In this document: positions 55,101 to 64,000 of the stretch, in pieces
Layout: every line of letters starts with the position of its first letter
Numbering within the stretch: position 1 is the stretch's first letter
The notes under the pieces: model-generated
What the model saw: the letters and a program-made list of their open reading frames with translations, nothing else
What the model was told of the DNA's origin: nothing
The model's database searches: none
From: Takakia lepidozioides
Lineage: Eukaryota > Streptophyta > Takakiopsida > Takakiales > Takakiaceae
Reading direction: 5' to 3'
DNA length: 64,000 nucleotides
NCBI GenBank assembly: GCA_030704615.1
Contig: CM060733.1
Span: forward strand, 11,348,001 to 11,412,000
Made by a program: the position numbers and the translations under genes

Positions 55101-55774
55101 AGTACGTGAGGACACAGATGTCAGGGGCGAGATAGCATTGCTGGACCTTGAAACAACATTGGCAACCACGTTTGTAAGACTCTCCATACTCCGACTTCTT
55201 TCTCCTTGGGCCTTTATGAGGGCAAGATGTTCCAGCACCCACAAAAGGTCCTCCACGCTTCTGTTTTGGATCCTCCACTATTGCCTTGTTAGTGCGCTTG
55301 TCATCAGGACCGTAGCAGCATTGATACCTGGACAGAAAATTCTAAAATCGATATCCAACGACTTGAGGAAGCATAAAATCAGAGAACTCGTGAAACAAAA
55401 AATGGCAACAGACATGCAATGAAACGTCAAAGGACTGAGGATGGTGCACACATAATACTAGACAGAAATGTGTTGGCTCTGGGTGCTTTTCGCGAGCCGG
55501 GTTCCACTTTAGAATGGACATTCACCCAAAACTGAGTGGGGTAGTCCTCCAGACTCTTCTCTCCCAGAACGAAGTCACCAACTCTATCCCAAGGTATGCA
55601 GGCCTTTTCAACATTCACTCGCACACCCATAAACCCATATTGCGTCTCACTCTTCCAATGGAGATCCTTCCTGTTGAAGGGTCCTGGTTTTGCTGTTTGC
55701 AAACATTGTCGAAGAGGTCGTATAAGCGGGCTTTCCGTGATCAGTATATCATCGGGTTTTGCTTCCACGTCCAT
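52089..55774 (-). pseudogene. MULE transposase, decayed
   Basis: The product would cut and join the element ends. The start ATG is at 55774, only about 145 bp inside the right inverted repeat. In order: an N-terminal segment (GFMGVRVNVEKACIPW) and a zinc-cluster DNA-binding domain at about 55230-55040 (KRGCQCCFKVQQ, LTYYNNMEHTDAQGKPLHG; C-x-C..H..H). Next come AMWRDQNPASVFFYQEE (about 54780) and the transposase core with first Asp in LYTLMVFDEW (about 54010), a frameshift, AYILSARNRTRDLISWM and the second Asp in AFIVDDAKAE (about 53865). HVRKAW (53275), MGKGKMSGRRVDWLIWEL (52930) and a SWIM finger CCTCPWAMKGNLCKHQ (about 52650) follow. The C-terminal tail ends at 52089. A motif-filled intron lies at about 53340-53830. 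Stops and frameshifts interrupt most exons. Confidence 0.8.
53340..53830. repeat. Dense GGACTGC/CAGTGGACTG array in the transposase intron
   Basis: More than 25 copies of (G/C)GGACT(G/T)(C/G) spaced by 8-20 bp, for example cagcggactgc, gagtggactg and cagcggacttgg. On the coding (minus) strand these read GCAGTCCGC, the same sense as in the introns of the plus-strand gene. Confidence 0.8.
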
Positions 55775-55918
55775 GCCCTATACAGTACAAAGGACACGCT
55801 TCTGAACATACAAGAAACGCGCCGCAGTACAAGACACGATCGACAACGTGCCAGGAGAACAGTGCGCACGTTCACGGCTGCTGGCAAGTGGCAGGCGGCA
55901 GGGATGCAGGTTTGAATT

Positions 55919-56276
55919 GCAGCCCTAAAAAATGGAGGGCTCGGATGGGTTATGGGAATGGACGGTGGCGATCCTGCGCCGTCAGCGGACTGGATGGCAG
56001 GGGACTGGCGGGCAGACTGGCGGACTGGCAGACTGCTGGGTAGCGGACTGACCAGCAGCGGACTCGCAGACTGGAGGGCAGCGGACTCATGGGCGGGGAC
56101 TGGCCGCGCGGCGGACGGGGGGGCGCGGGCGCGGGCGCGGTTGTTGCAGCCGCGCCCGCGGCTGGGCGACAGCGCGCAGCGGCGGGCGGGTGCAGGGAGC
56201 CGGGCATCCGTGCGCGGGGCCCACCGGCCACATCGCACGTGCCCATTGAAGACCTTATTATCTTAAAATGAGAGGC
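55919..56276 (-). repeat. MULE terminal inverted repeat, right
   Basis: 358 bp, pairing with 44345-44753, with fewer internal CAGTC(T/C)GC units. Ends ...ATTATCTTAAAATGAGAGGC. Confidence 0.88.
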
Positions 56277-56285
56277 CCTATGTAC
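56277..56285. repeat. 9 bp target-site duplication, right
   Basis: CCTATGTAC, identical to 44336-44344. Confidence 0.9.
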
Positions 56286-56811
56286 TAGTTGTACGTGCAT
56301 CATATGTTTTGCAAGTATATTGTATTGAGATTGTGCCTTCAACTGCTCGTTTATAAGAAAATTCATCGGGGCTCCAATCCCCTGTTCTTTAAAAAAGAAA
56401 AACAATTGGTGATATGTTATTACTCTATTATTGTTATTTTTTTCTTACTCCCAAGGCGTAACAATAAAGGAGGGTCGACTGTATACGCTTACTTATATAG
56501 GCTTATAATATAATTTTTTTATGAAACCTAAAATAAAAAGCAGAAACTTAGAGATCAGAAAATACTTATATTTCTAAACAAAATCATTTTTAGATAAAAA
56601 TAAAATTAAAGTGAAATGTTTTTCGCTTTTAAAAATTCATGAGATTTATTACAGCACTAGGTATCACCTTAATACTATCCAAAAATAAACTGAGCCTAAA
56701 ATTTATTTATAATAATTCTGCCAGAAGTGCATATATTTGTAAGTAAATTTATATAAAAATTTAGAATTATAAAGATAAAGATAAAGATAAAACTATAAAG
56801 ATAAGAGCAAG
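56286..56811. other. AT-rich spacer, no gene recognised
   Basis: Strongly AT-rich with runs of A and T and a short 'aaagataaagataaagataaa' repeat near 56772. Confidence 0.5.
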
Positions 56812-57080
56812 GTTTAACCATGAATTTCCTACCCTAATTTCCCAAGTGACCTGAATCGGGTCACTTTTGAATTTTCAGTTCGACCTAATTTTTGCAGACC
56901 TCTGATGGGGCCCACTTCTGAAGCTTTAATGACAAGGGATTTGTCTCGAGTATACTACAAAAAGAAAAATTTAACAAAAACAAACTACGACCTACAGAAA
57001 ATATCTTAGATCAATAATCACTTTTTGGGCGTGAAAAGGGCTTGTTGACTGCTGATGTGGCAGGTAAACAAGCCCAAAAC
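56812..57080 (+). repeat. Truncated relative of the TTAA-flanked element
   Basis: From 'ttaacc..' it runs collinear with 59669-59935: 'cctgaatcgggtcactt', 'gacctaatttttgcagac', 'gatggggcccac', 'gctttaatgacaagggatttgtctcg', 'acgacctac.gaaaatatcttagatc', 'gaaaagggcttgttgac.gctgatgtg.caggtaaacaagcccaaaaca'. It then diverges. The right inverted repeat is absent. Confidence 0.7.
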
Positions 57081-57860
57081 ATGTTTAGGGCACGCCGGCA
57101 GCCCACCCAATGGCCCTTATTTTTGGGACGGGTGGGTGGCGCCACGCAGCAAGGGAAAGAGACAGGCGGCTGGGTGGTTGATTTCATGTGTTGGGGCCGG
57201 TGGAGGTTATGAGTGGGTGCAGACACACGCCTCGCTGTATAAAGCGCATCCTAAAACAGAGGAGGATCCCGCATAAGGGATGTCCCCACAACCCATTTTT
57301 CTAGCGTATTGGACTACGTGCTCTAAGCGTCATCACGGCCAACAACAATTGATCCATCACAATGACATAGAGTTAGAATAAGAGAGGGGCATGGAGGGAG
57401 TGAGGATGCCAGGGGAAGGGGCAGGTGCAGGCAGCTGGTAATGGAGCGTCAGTTTCAGGCGCACCTTAAGCAAGGCGGCTATGAAGCATGGGCATTACTG
57501 GACTCAAGCCTGCGCATTGAAGTTGAACTCTATGGTGGGAAGATGAGGAGCTAGGATGGGAGATAGCGCGGCGGCCAAAGAGGGATGGGGTGTGCGATGG
57601 GAGGTGCAATGGCGGCCAACAAACAGCCGAGGTACTTGCCCTACCTTACTTGCTATCCATTTCCAGCCTTCACCTTCATTTATTATGTACATGCATTGCA
57701 TTTAGGGTTTAGATGCTCACAAGTTTAGTTGTCATGGTGTCATGGGCCTTTTTCTTACTTGGCATGCTTTTGGATGTTTCTTCACTTGTGGGTTGCATGT
57801 CAATGGGGCTAGGGATGTCAACATGGTGAGGACCTGCTGCATGTTGGACAATGGGGATGG
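57081..57860. other. No gene recognised
   Basis: Short open stretches only, none with a recognisable motif. Confidence 0.4.
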
Positions 57861-57864
57861 GTTA

Positions 57865-59160
57865 AGATCTTGGAATGGGAGCATGTTACTTTTTTTGCCT
57901 TGAAGACTATATGTAATGTGAGTCGGGCTTTTATTGTGGAGTGTCTCTGCGCCTTCATTGTGCTTTCAACTTGCTTTGCTCAGGGCTGTGAAGAGGGAAT
58001 TCTCCACTATATCTCAGAGCTTCAGCTCTTTACCTGCATTATCATTGGAGTCATTAGAGTCAGCTAAGAGTGTTGTTAGAGAGTGGGCAATGAGTGTTCA
58101 ACATGCAAGTGATGAGCAAGTAGAAAAAATCATTGGTTGTTTGTGTGCACTTGTTTTGGAGTCTCTTCATGTACACCCAAGTGTAATCATTGGCCTTTGC
58201 ATCCCTTACCTACAAATTATAGGTATTTTTGGAAGAGACAAGTTACTGAGATACTAGGGTGGACTGAGAGAGGAGAAGAAAGAGACCCTAGGGGTTTTAG
58301 TGAGGAGGTCAATTTCTGCTTGAGAGAGAATGTCTGGCCAGATGGGCCATCTGAGAATGAAGCAATTAGCTCGAGAGAACCCAAGAAAGCAAAAAAGAAA
58401 GGACTGTGCATCCTTCAGAAGCCCCCCTGCTGTAGTCATGACACGCCCAAGGCTGGAAAGCAGCAACAGCCGTAGAATCTCTCTCTTCAATTCACCCAAG
58501 GGCAATGACATCATGAATAGCAAGTACTTTTCCAGATTCAGGCCCCAGTTTTGTTGGATATGCAGAAGCTGAGTCTAAATGCAACTTCCAAAGCCCTGTT
58601 ACATATATTGTGACTCGGGTCTGGAAGGAAGCTGGAAGGTAAGGTTGCATGCTACTCAGTTGCCTAGTTCTAGCTCTATTGTGAGAGATGAAGAGGAGTG
58701 GGTCAATGGTCAAGTGTTGGAGACATATGGTAGGACTGGTGGGGGTCCAAGAATGTTGATTGTGGACTGTGGGCATTATGACATGCATCATGTCTGTTCA
58801 AGTGTGTGTGAGGAGGTGACTTGTAGCTTGTGGAATGTGGAAGCTGCATGGGGGATTCTGTTCCTATGGGAGGAGGTGATGCTAATGTTCAGCCTATGTA
58901 TGTTGGTGATTCTGAGGACGAAGAAGACTTTCATGTTGGTTGGGATGTTGAGGATGATGCCACTTTGGATCTGAATTCATTCTTTGAAAGCCTTAAGAAC
59001 AAACACTGGAATTCTACCCTCACTACCTTTGTTGGCAAAGATAAGGAGAGGTTTGTGGGAGCCTCACCTTCTGGACCAAAAACTTCTTGTAAGCTGCTCC
59101 TCCTCACGTTTTCACGTTTTCAAGTAATTGAGATCAATTACTTAGTCTTGTACTTGTAAA
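57865..59160 (+). other. Coding-like region of unknown identity
   Basis: Protein-like stretches follow one another in changing frames. About 57934-58250 reads SAKSVVREWAMSVQHASDEQ then VEKIIGCLCALVLES. About 58260-58475 ends in a basic KKAKKKG. About 58660-58830 reads DEEEWVNGQVLETYGRTGG then GGPRMLIVDCGHYD. About 58880-59095 is an acidic stretch, YVGDSEDEEDFHVGWDVEDD followed by LDLNSFFESLKNKHWNSTL. The composition and acidic region look like a real protein, perhaps a transposon-encoded or captured one. I recognise no family. The frames do not join without indels or unseen introns, so it is probably degraded. Confidence 0.35.
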
Positions 59161-59199
59161 TATGATAGATGTCAGATCTGCTATCCAAGCGAAGGCCTG

Positions 59200-59570
59200 A
59201 ATAGATCTTTAAACTTCAAGCAAAAGAGAACCACCGAGTCACTGTGGATGGGTAGTTACAAGAAACCTTGAGGGGTAGATCCTCAACTGGAGGAAGGGGT
59301 CACACAGTTGTTTGAATTAAGAACATCCACTGTGATGAATCCATTTGACAGAGGACCAAGAGAGGGAGTCCACAAGAAATGTTTTGGCACCTATACAAGG
59401 ATGTGAGGAAACTATGTAATTGGTAATTGATGAATCCATTTGACAGAGGACCAAGAGAGGGAGTCCACAAGAAATGTTCTGGCACCTATACAAGGATGTG
59501 AGGAAACTATGTAATTGGTCAGATATAGGGTACAAACTTTAAAGCAAGGAGGCATTTCAGCAGATTCAAA
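59200..59570 (+). pseudogene. PPR leader fragment with a 95 bp tandem duplication
   Basis: The leader of the PPR genes can be recognised in order: '.tgtggatgggtagttacaagaaacct..gggtagat', 'gaggaccaagagagggagtccacaa' and, at 59540-59570, 'aagcaaggaggcatttcagcagattcaaatg'. The segment tgatgaatcc...taattgg is duplicated in tandem (59333 and 59428, period 95). Nothing of the repeat array follows. Confidence 0.65.
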
Positions 59571-59579
59571 TGGCTACAA

Positions 59580-60580
59580 TATTTTAGTACAACAAAATTT
59601 CAGTATTTCAGTATTTCAATATCTCAATATTTCAGCGAGTTTCTTAGCAAGTATTTCAAGCAAGTATTTTAACCCTTAAGTTCCCAAGACCTGAATCGGG
59701 TCACTTTGAATTTGCAGTTGGACCTAATTTTTGCAGATCTAATCTGATGGGGCCCACTCCTGAAAGCTTTAATGACAAGGGATTTGTCTCGCATATGATG
59801 TAGAAAACAAAGTAAAAAAAAACAAAAGTTACGACCTACAAAAAATATCTTAGATCTGTCATTTACGTTTTTGGCCTGAAAAGGGCTTGTTGACCGCTGA
59901 TGTGTCAGGTAAACAAGCCCAAAACAGATTGCACTCCAAAGGCCATTTTTGGCAGAAAATTAACAATTTTGGAAAAAACACTTTACGTTGTGGTATGTGA
60001 GCATTACATACACACATCCACCATTGGCTTTTAAAAATTTTGTAGAAAAAAAAGTACTTCATTTGGAGGCACATTTTCTCTTGTCAATTTTGAGATTTCA
60101 ACCCCTATGTAATTGCATGCAAAGCAACCATAGGTGAAAAAATCAGTTGGACCTGCATTTTAGTGGGGTCATAGCCACTCCGCTATTGATTTGGAAATGG
60201 TGGGTCTTGGGGCAAGCAAAATTGAATAAAGCTAGGTTTTGATTTGGTCAAACCAATTTCTTTCTCACTTTTTCTTTGGGACCTGATATTTGAGGTCCGG
60301 GCCAATGTTATAATCTCACAATTTCCACGGTGGACTTGGCTCATTTTTTTGGTATGTCATGCATAAATGAGGTGGGCCCACTGCTATGAGGCTGGAATCT
60401 CTAGATGATTTTTGGTAGGATTCTAGGGGTAATTTACTGTAGCTTGGTACCCAGAATTGGTAAAAAGTCAAAAAAAGGCTTGGGAACTTAAGGGTTAATA
60501 TTTCAGCTCGTTCTTCAGCAAGTATTTAAGTATTCCAGTTAGTATTTCAACAAGCATTTCAATATTTTAATAATTAGTAA
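59580..60580. repeat. AGTATTTCA-type AT-rich minisatellite split by an insertion
   Basis: Variants of (c)agtatttca/aatatttca repeat at 59585-59668 and resume at 60499-60575. The TTAA-flanked element occupies the gap. Confidence 0.65.
59673..60494. mobile_element. TTAA-flanked inverted-repeat element (piggyBac-like MITE)
   Basis: 822 bp. It starts CCCTTAAGTTCCCAAG and ends with the perfect inverse CTTGGGAACTTAAGGG, a 16 bp inverted repeat, and is flanked by TTAA at 59669-59672 and 60495-60498. TTAA duplication with CCC..GGG ends is the piggyBac signature. There is no transposase; only short open stretches occur inside. It interrupts a minisatellite, which shows that it is an insertion. Confidence 0.65.
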
Positions 60581-61355
60581 GCCTAAAGATCAGTGTTGTA
60601 ATATCGTAAATCAGTATATAATTCATACATCAATAAAAGTTCCATTAGGGGCCTTTCTATTTTATAAATAAAAATATTTTCCTCTTATGCAGAACAAGTT
60701 TAAAATATATTTTGAATATGTGATTATTTTATGTCAATATTACATTTTGAGGAAATTTTCTACTTAGAGTCTTAGGGTGGAGCCATTACGCGACTAGCCG
60801 CTTGCCACTTGTTAATCCCTCCCTAACTATTAATGTGTTAACCTTGTCTAAATGTTATTTTTTCTCTATTCCCCACCGTTAACACCAATCTAGGGCAGAC
60901 TGTACTCCCCTTTCTTGGTGGTGAAATATATAGTGAATTCTTCTTGTAAAATTATTGTTAAAAATTAGATGTATGTCCTATTTTGTTTCATGTCATTATG
61001 ACTCAAAGTCTGCGGTGTTTTTCCTTTAAATTATTCAACAAAGAGACAGAGAGAAAAACAAAACAAAAAATCTGCTTGTATAGACTTCTGATTTTCTAAG
61101 GATTGTGAAGTGAATAAGGAAAAACAGTTTTGGCTCTTGGCTGGTATGGTTCCTGTCCTCAGCTTTCCTTGAATCCCCCCGCACTGGGGATCCATGGCCC
61201 GATTATCTCTTCTATAGTGCTTCTCTGGTTCTTAGTAGATGGCTCATTCCAGCTTTAGCTTCCCTTAGTTCCCCAATCTATGGACTCATGGCTCAGAGTG
61301 GTATCTCATTCCTCTGCCTTATGGCCTTGTAAGGTTATTTTTTCTTTACCAGTTA
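60581..61355. other. No gene recognised
   Basis: AT-rich in the left part, mixed in the right part. No exon or repeat identified. Confidence 0.4.
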
Positions 61356-61430
61356 TTAATAAAGTTCACAGGGCTACAATCCCTTTGTTACTGTTAAAAA
61401 AACAAAAAAAACAAAAAAAAAAAAAACAAG
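61356..61430 (+). mobile_element. Poly(A)-tailed retroposon 3' end
   Basis: 'ttattaataaagttcacagggctacaatccctttgttactg' is followed by an interrupted A run of about 40 bp (61395-61430). The body upstream is not identified. A related hairpin-like end, 'ggggctccaatcccctgttctttaaaaaag', is at about 56370-56400. Confidence 0.4.
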
Positions 61431-61629
61431 CCTCAAACGGCAATGGGCTCTTTTGCTTTGGCAAAACATAAGGGGAAGTGAGACTAATAAGGGGCATGAC
61501 TCAGCACAACACACCAATGGGAGCCTTGACACGGTGTAAGGTCCTTTGACCATATTTTCTCCATTGACTTCAACATGTTGCAAAGTCTCTCTTCTATAGA
61601 AGAGAGCCAATGTCAAGGACGAGAACATG

Positions 61630-62340
61630 ACTGAACACAAACAAGATATCAGACTAGAGGTACAAGACTAAACAAGATATCAAGGTCAGCGTGGCCGAAT
61701 GCATGATGAGTAAACATGAATCAAGATGATCTTTATAACAATGGACAAGAGTACAAGATACTGGGATTCGACTTGAATACTGGAATGCTGGAAACTGGAC
61801 TAGACTGCTAGATACTGGAAACTGGGCTAGAGTACTGGAAGCTGAACTGGAGTACTGGAACTGGAAACAAGAGTAGCTTGAACTTGTATTGGCGAGATTG
61901 AAGAGTGTCCAGTCTCGCCTCCTATATATACTGGCTACTATGAAGTTCTCTAAGAAGCTTCCCCAATGGAAGTTTCTTAATGGAGAAGTTTCTAAGGTTA
62001 AACAAAGGTTTCTTGATGGACAAGCTTCCTCCAAATGAAGCTTTCTGAGCAGTTTCCCAAGTTACTCTCGATAATTTGGTAAACTTCCGATAACTTGGTA
62101 ACTTATGATAAATCATTGTAGATCATGGTAAATTATGGTAACTTGGTAACTTCTGGTATTTACTCCTAATAAGTTCCTCTGGGCTATGTCCGTGACATCA
62201 CCCCCTCCTCTAGCGCCGAGTTCCTCGAGGAGTAGTAAAATCTTGGACTTGCTTAGAGTTCGAGAAAATCCAAATGGTACTTGCCAAGTATTCGGCTCTT
62301 CGTTCTTGACTCAAATGATTTATAGGTCCCTGCAAATTGC
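61630..62340 (-). mobile_element. Ty3/gypsy retrotransposon 3' end (LTR plus end of pol)
   Basis: Read on the minus strand, the sequence passes from a short coding-like tail (62340-62220, ..WQVPFGF.. region) into a polypurine tract GAGGAGGGGG (about 62205-62216). It is followed at once by TGATGTCACGG, the usual join between the polypurine tract and the 3' LTR in plant gypsy elements. The LTR runs leftwards with a TATA box (TATATAGGAGGCGAGACTGG at about 61912-61932). Its left end (about 61630) is a guess because no second LTR is present. The loose 'actggaa' repeats at 61780-61870 lie inside it. Confidence 0.5.
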
Positions 62341-64000
62341 AATTTGTTAATCATGAGGGGAGGGCGGAGCTTCGCCCTCCCGCCACCTCCCGCCGCCACC
62401 GTAGCTAAACTCCATAGTCATGACTAATCTTTTAGGGTTCCGATATCTATTTAGCTATTCTATGTACTTTCTCCTCCTCGCTTGTCGGCTCCGCTATTCT
62501 CACCTCGACTACCACACCTGCGAAACAAGCCCTTGCTGCCAAAGCCCACGCCTTGTGTTCTCTACTTGTAACGATGACCAGCTTTGCTGCTGGACGGTCT
62601 GCTACCCTACGCCATGACACCATGAAGAGAAGAGCGCCTCGAACGGTATATATACCAAAAATGTTACCTTGCGGGAGCCTTCGGCCCCCTCCGAGCTTAC
62701 TATCAACTCTTTGTTCCATGTCGACGCTGGCTGGCCTGCGGCGCTCAGCCACACCTACGCCCCTGATTTATCAGTTTCTATGCAAAGCTACCGGTACTAC
62801 TACAAATGTGTTTTTTGCTTATCTCTGAGCAACCGCCCGCTGCTGCCTGGAGACGCTTCTTCTCCGACCAGCTCAAAGACAGGTCGCGTTGGACATCCCA
62901 AGATCTAGATCGCCAAGCCCTCAACGACTGGGCTCCCCGCCACACATAGTTGCCCGTGGTGGTCGACTCTACTCCCCCCCCCAACCATCGTTGCTGCTGC
63001 CCTGAGTACGGGCTCACCATTGTGAAGAGAAGGCCCCCGGTCTCTGCAACCCCAACAACCTCTGTCGTCTTGTCAGGTTGGCCCCCGTCTGAGTCTTTAC
63101 TTGGCGTTGCGAAGACAACTTTGTTGCAGAGATTCCCGCACTACACTCTCCAAAGTTCTCTCAGGTGCATAGGTTCCACTCCCCCACCCTCCTTGGACAC
63201 TACTTTACCATCATGTCAGGCTTCCACAACAGATAGAAGTCAGTAAGGTAACGAGACTTCCATTGCCCCATCGTACTTGTCATTACAACATCAGCTGACG
63301 ATTACATCCCAAAGAAGCATTCTCTATGGAGGGGGCATTCACCCCCGCGTTTGGATGGCCCCTGGTTTCTCGCAAATGAGCATCGAATTGGTGGGCATCC
63401 CTGTAGAAACAGAAAATGAGTACACAATCTATATGCTCGGCTGGACCCTGTTCCCAGCGAAAGAGGCCAAGAAATCGACTAAGTATTACAACGTTATGGT
63501 GCAGATGCAGTATCCTCGCCAGTTATCTCTCACCATCCGGCTCACTATGGTGCAGTTACAGCACCCCCGCAGGCAATCCAGATTGGATAAAAGTTCAAGT
63601 GATTCTCTATTAAGGAAGTTAGCAAAGCTTACATCTATGAAGGATGTTTTGCCCCACATGCGGTTCACTTGTTCACCTACAACTGAAAAAAGTAGGGGTG
63701 GACAGTCTCAAGAACCGCCAACACTAAGAAATGAAATGTTTAGCGCTCGCACAACTGGCTGTGCTTGCGACGGGGAGGCAGGGCAGCGTGGGAAAGAGTC
63801 TGTCGTGCAAGAGGGTGCAAAAACCGCCGAGTTGAAAATGTAGGAATCTCTCAGAGGCTCTGAGTTCAATGAGGTGAAGGCACGCGGCCGTCCTCATACA
63901 AAGATGTCGTACGAAGATGATGCGCAGGGAAGTTGGGATCTGATCCATGCAAATGTTTCTCTTGGAAATCAAGGCCGAAAGTTCTTACTGCAGAGATCAT
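62341..64000. other. Unassigned region
   Basis: It begins with a GC-rich hairpin (ggagggcggagcttcgccctcc, 62359-62380). Open plus-strand stretches at 62553-62828, 62950-63246 and 63277-63843 show no motif I know. The last (188 codons; LYGGGIHPRVWMAPGFSQM and WTLFPAKEAKKSTKYYN) is the most protein-like and contains two related 33 bp segments (atggtgcagatgcagtatcctcgcc and atggtgcagttacagcacccccgc). No function assigned. Confidence 0.3.

Larger units (their letters stand above)
44345..56276. mobile_element. Mutator-like DNA transposon (MULE), 11.9 kb
   Basis: The boundaries are exact. Both ends begin GCCTCTCATTTTAAGATAAT, and the flanks carry CCTATGTAC as a perfect 9 bp duplication. The inverted repeats (44345-44753 and 55919-56276) are GC-rich. 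The element carries a minus-strand transposase (about 55774-52089) and a plus-strand accessory gene ending in an Ulp1-like domain (about 45574-51249), transcribed towards each other. MULEs carrying Ulp1-like genes are known in plants (the Kaonashi group). Both genes contain frameshifts, so this copy is not autonomous, but clean ends and duplication point to fairly recent movement. Confidence 0.88.

Overview
The window reads as nuclear DNA of a land plant. Genes have GT-AG introns, plant PPR proteins of the PLS/DYW class are abundant, and a CASTOR/POLLUX-type channel gene is present alongside plant LTR, LINE, SINE and Mutator-like transposons. The many decayed tandem PPR copies and the very large introns fit a non-flowering plant (fern or lycophyte favoured), but I cannot name the species from sequence alone.

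Layout. 1-2.1 kb holds two gene fragments: a decayed CDC20-type WD40 gene and a decayed gene with a SEC-C-like tail. 2.3-9.3 kb is a graveyard of plus-strand DYW-type PPR copies, interrupted by the C-terminal end of an ABCG transporter. 9.5 kb carries a tRNA-derived SINE. 10.1-20.3 kb holds the C-terminal ten exons of a CASTOR/POLLUX-like ion channel, all joined in phase 0; one 5.7 kb intron contains a minus-strand LINE (12.1-16.6 kb). 23.0-25.0 kb holds a long, undamaged minus-strand PLS-PPR reading frame. 28.2-31.6 kb is an internally deleted Ty1/copia element. 32.6-43.2 kb holds three copies of a 90-residue cysteine-rich protein gene that I do not recognise, each with a matching TATA box and upstream ACGTGGC boxes. 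Between the copies lie an LRR-protein exon and a second PPR cluster in convergent orientation. 44,345-56,276 is an 11.9 kb Mutator-like DNA transposon with long GC-rich inverted repeats and a perfect 9 bp target duplication (CCTATGTAC). 56.3-64 kb is AT-rich repeat-derived DNA: a TTAA-flanked inverted-repeat element, a PPR leader fragment, a Ty3/gypsy 3' end and unassigned sequence.

The most unusual object is the Mutator-like element. It carries a decayed transposase on the minus strand (zinc cluster, DDE core, SWIM finger) and, on the plus strand, a multi-exon gene. That gene joins a C2H2-like finger, long Gln-Gln-Thr-rich arrays, a basic region and an Ulp1 (C48) protease-like domain whose active site looks altered. 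A short motif, CAGTCTGCTG, saturates the whole element. It appears as one strand in the introns, UTRs and inverted repeats and as the complementary strand (CAGCAGACTG, encoding Gln-Gln-Thr) in the exons. The three-copy small cysteine-rich family is the second candidate for something undescribed.

Apart from the channel gene, the small-protein genes, the LRR exon and the minus-strand PPR, most coding-like sequence here is broken.
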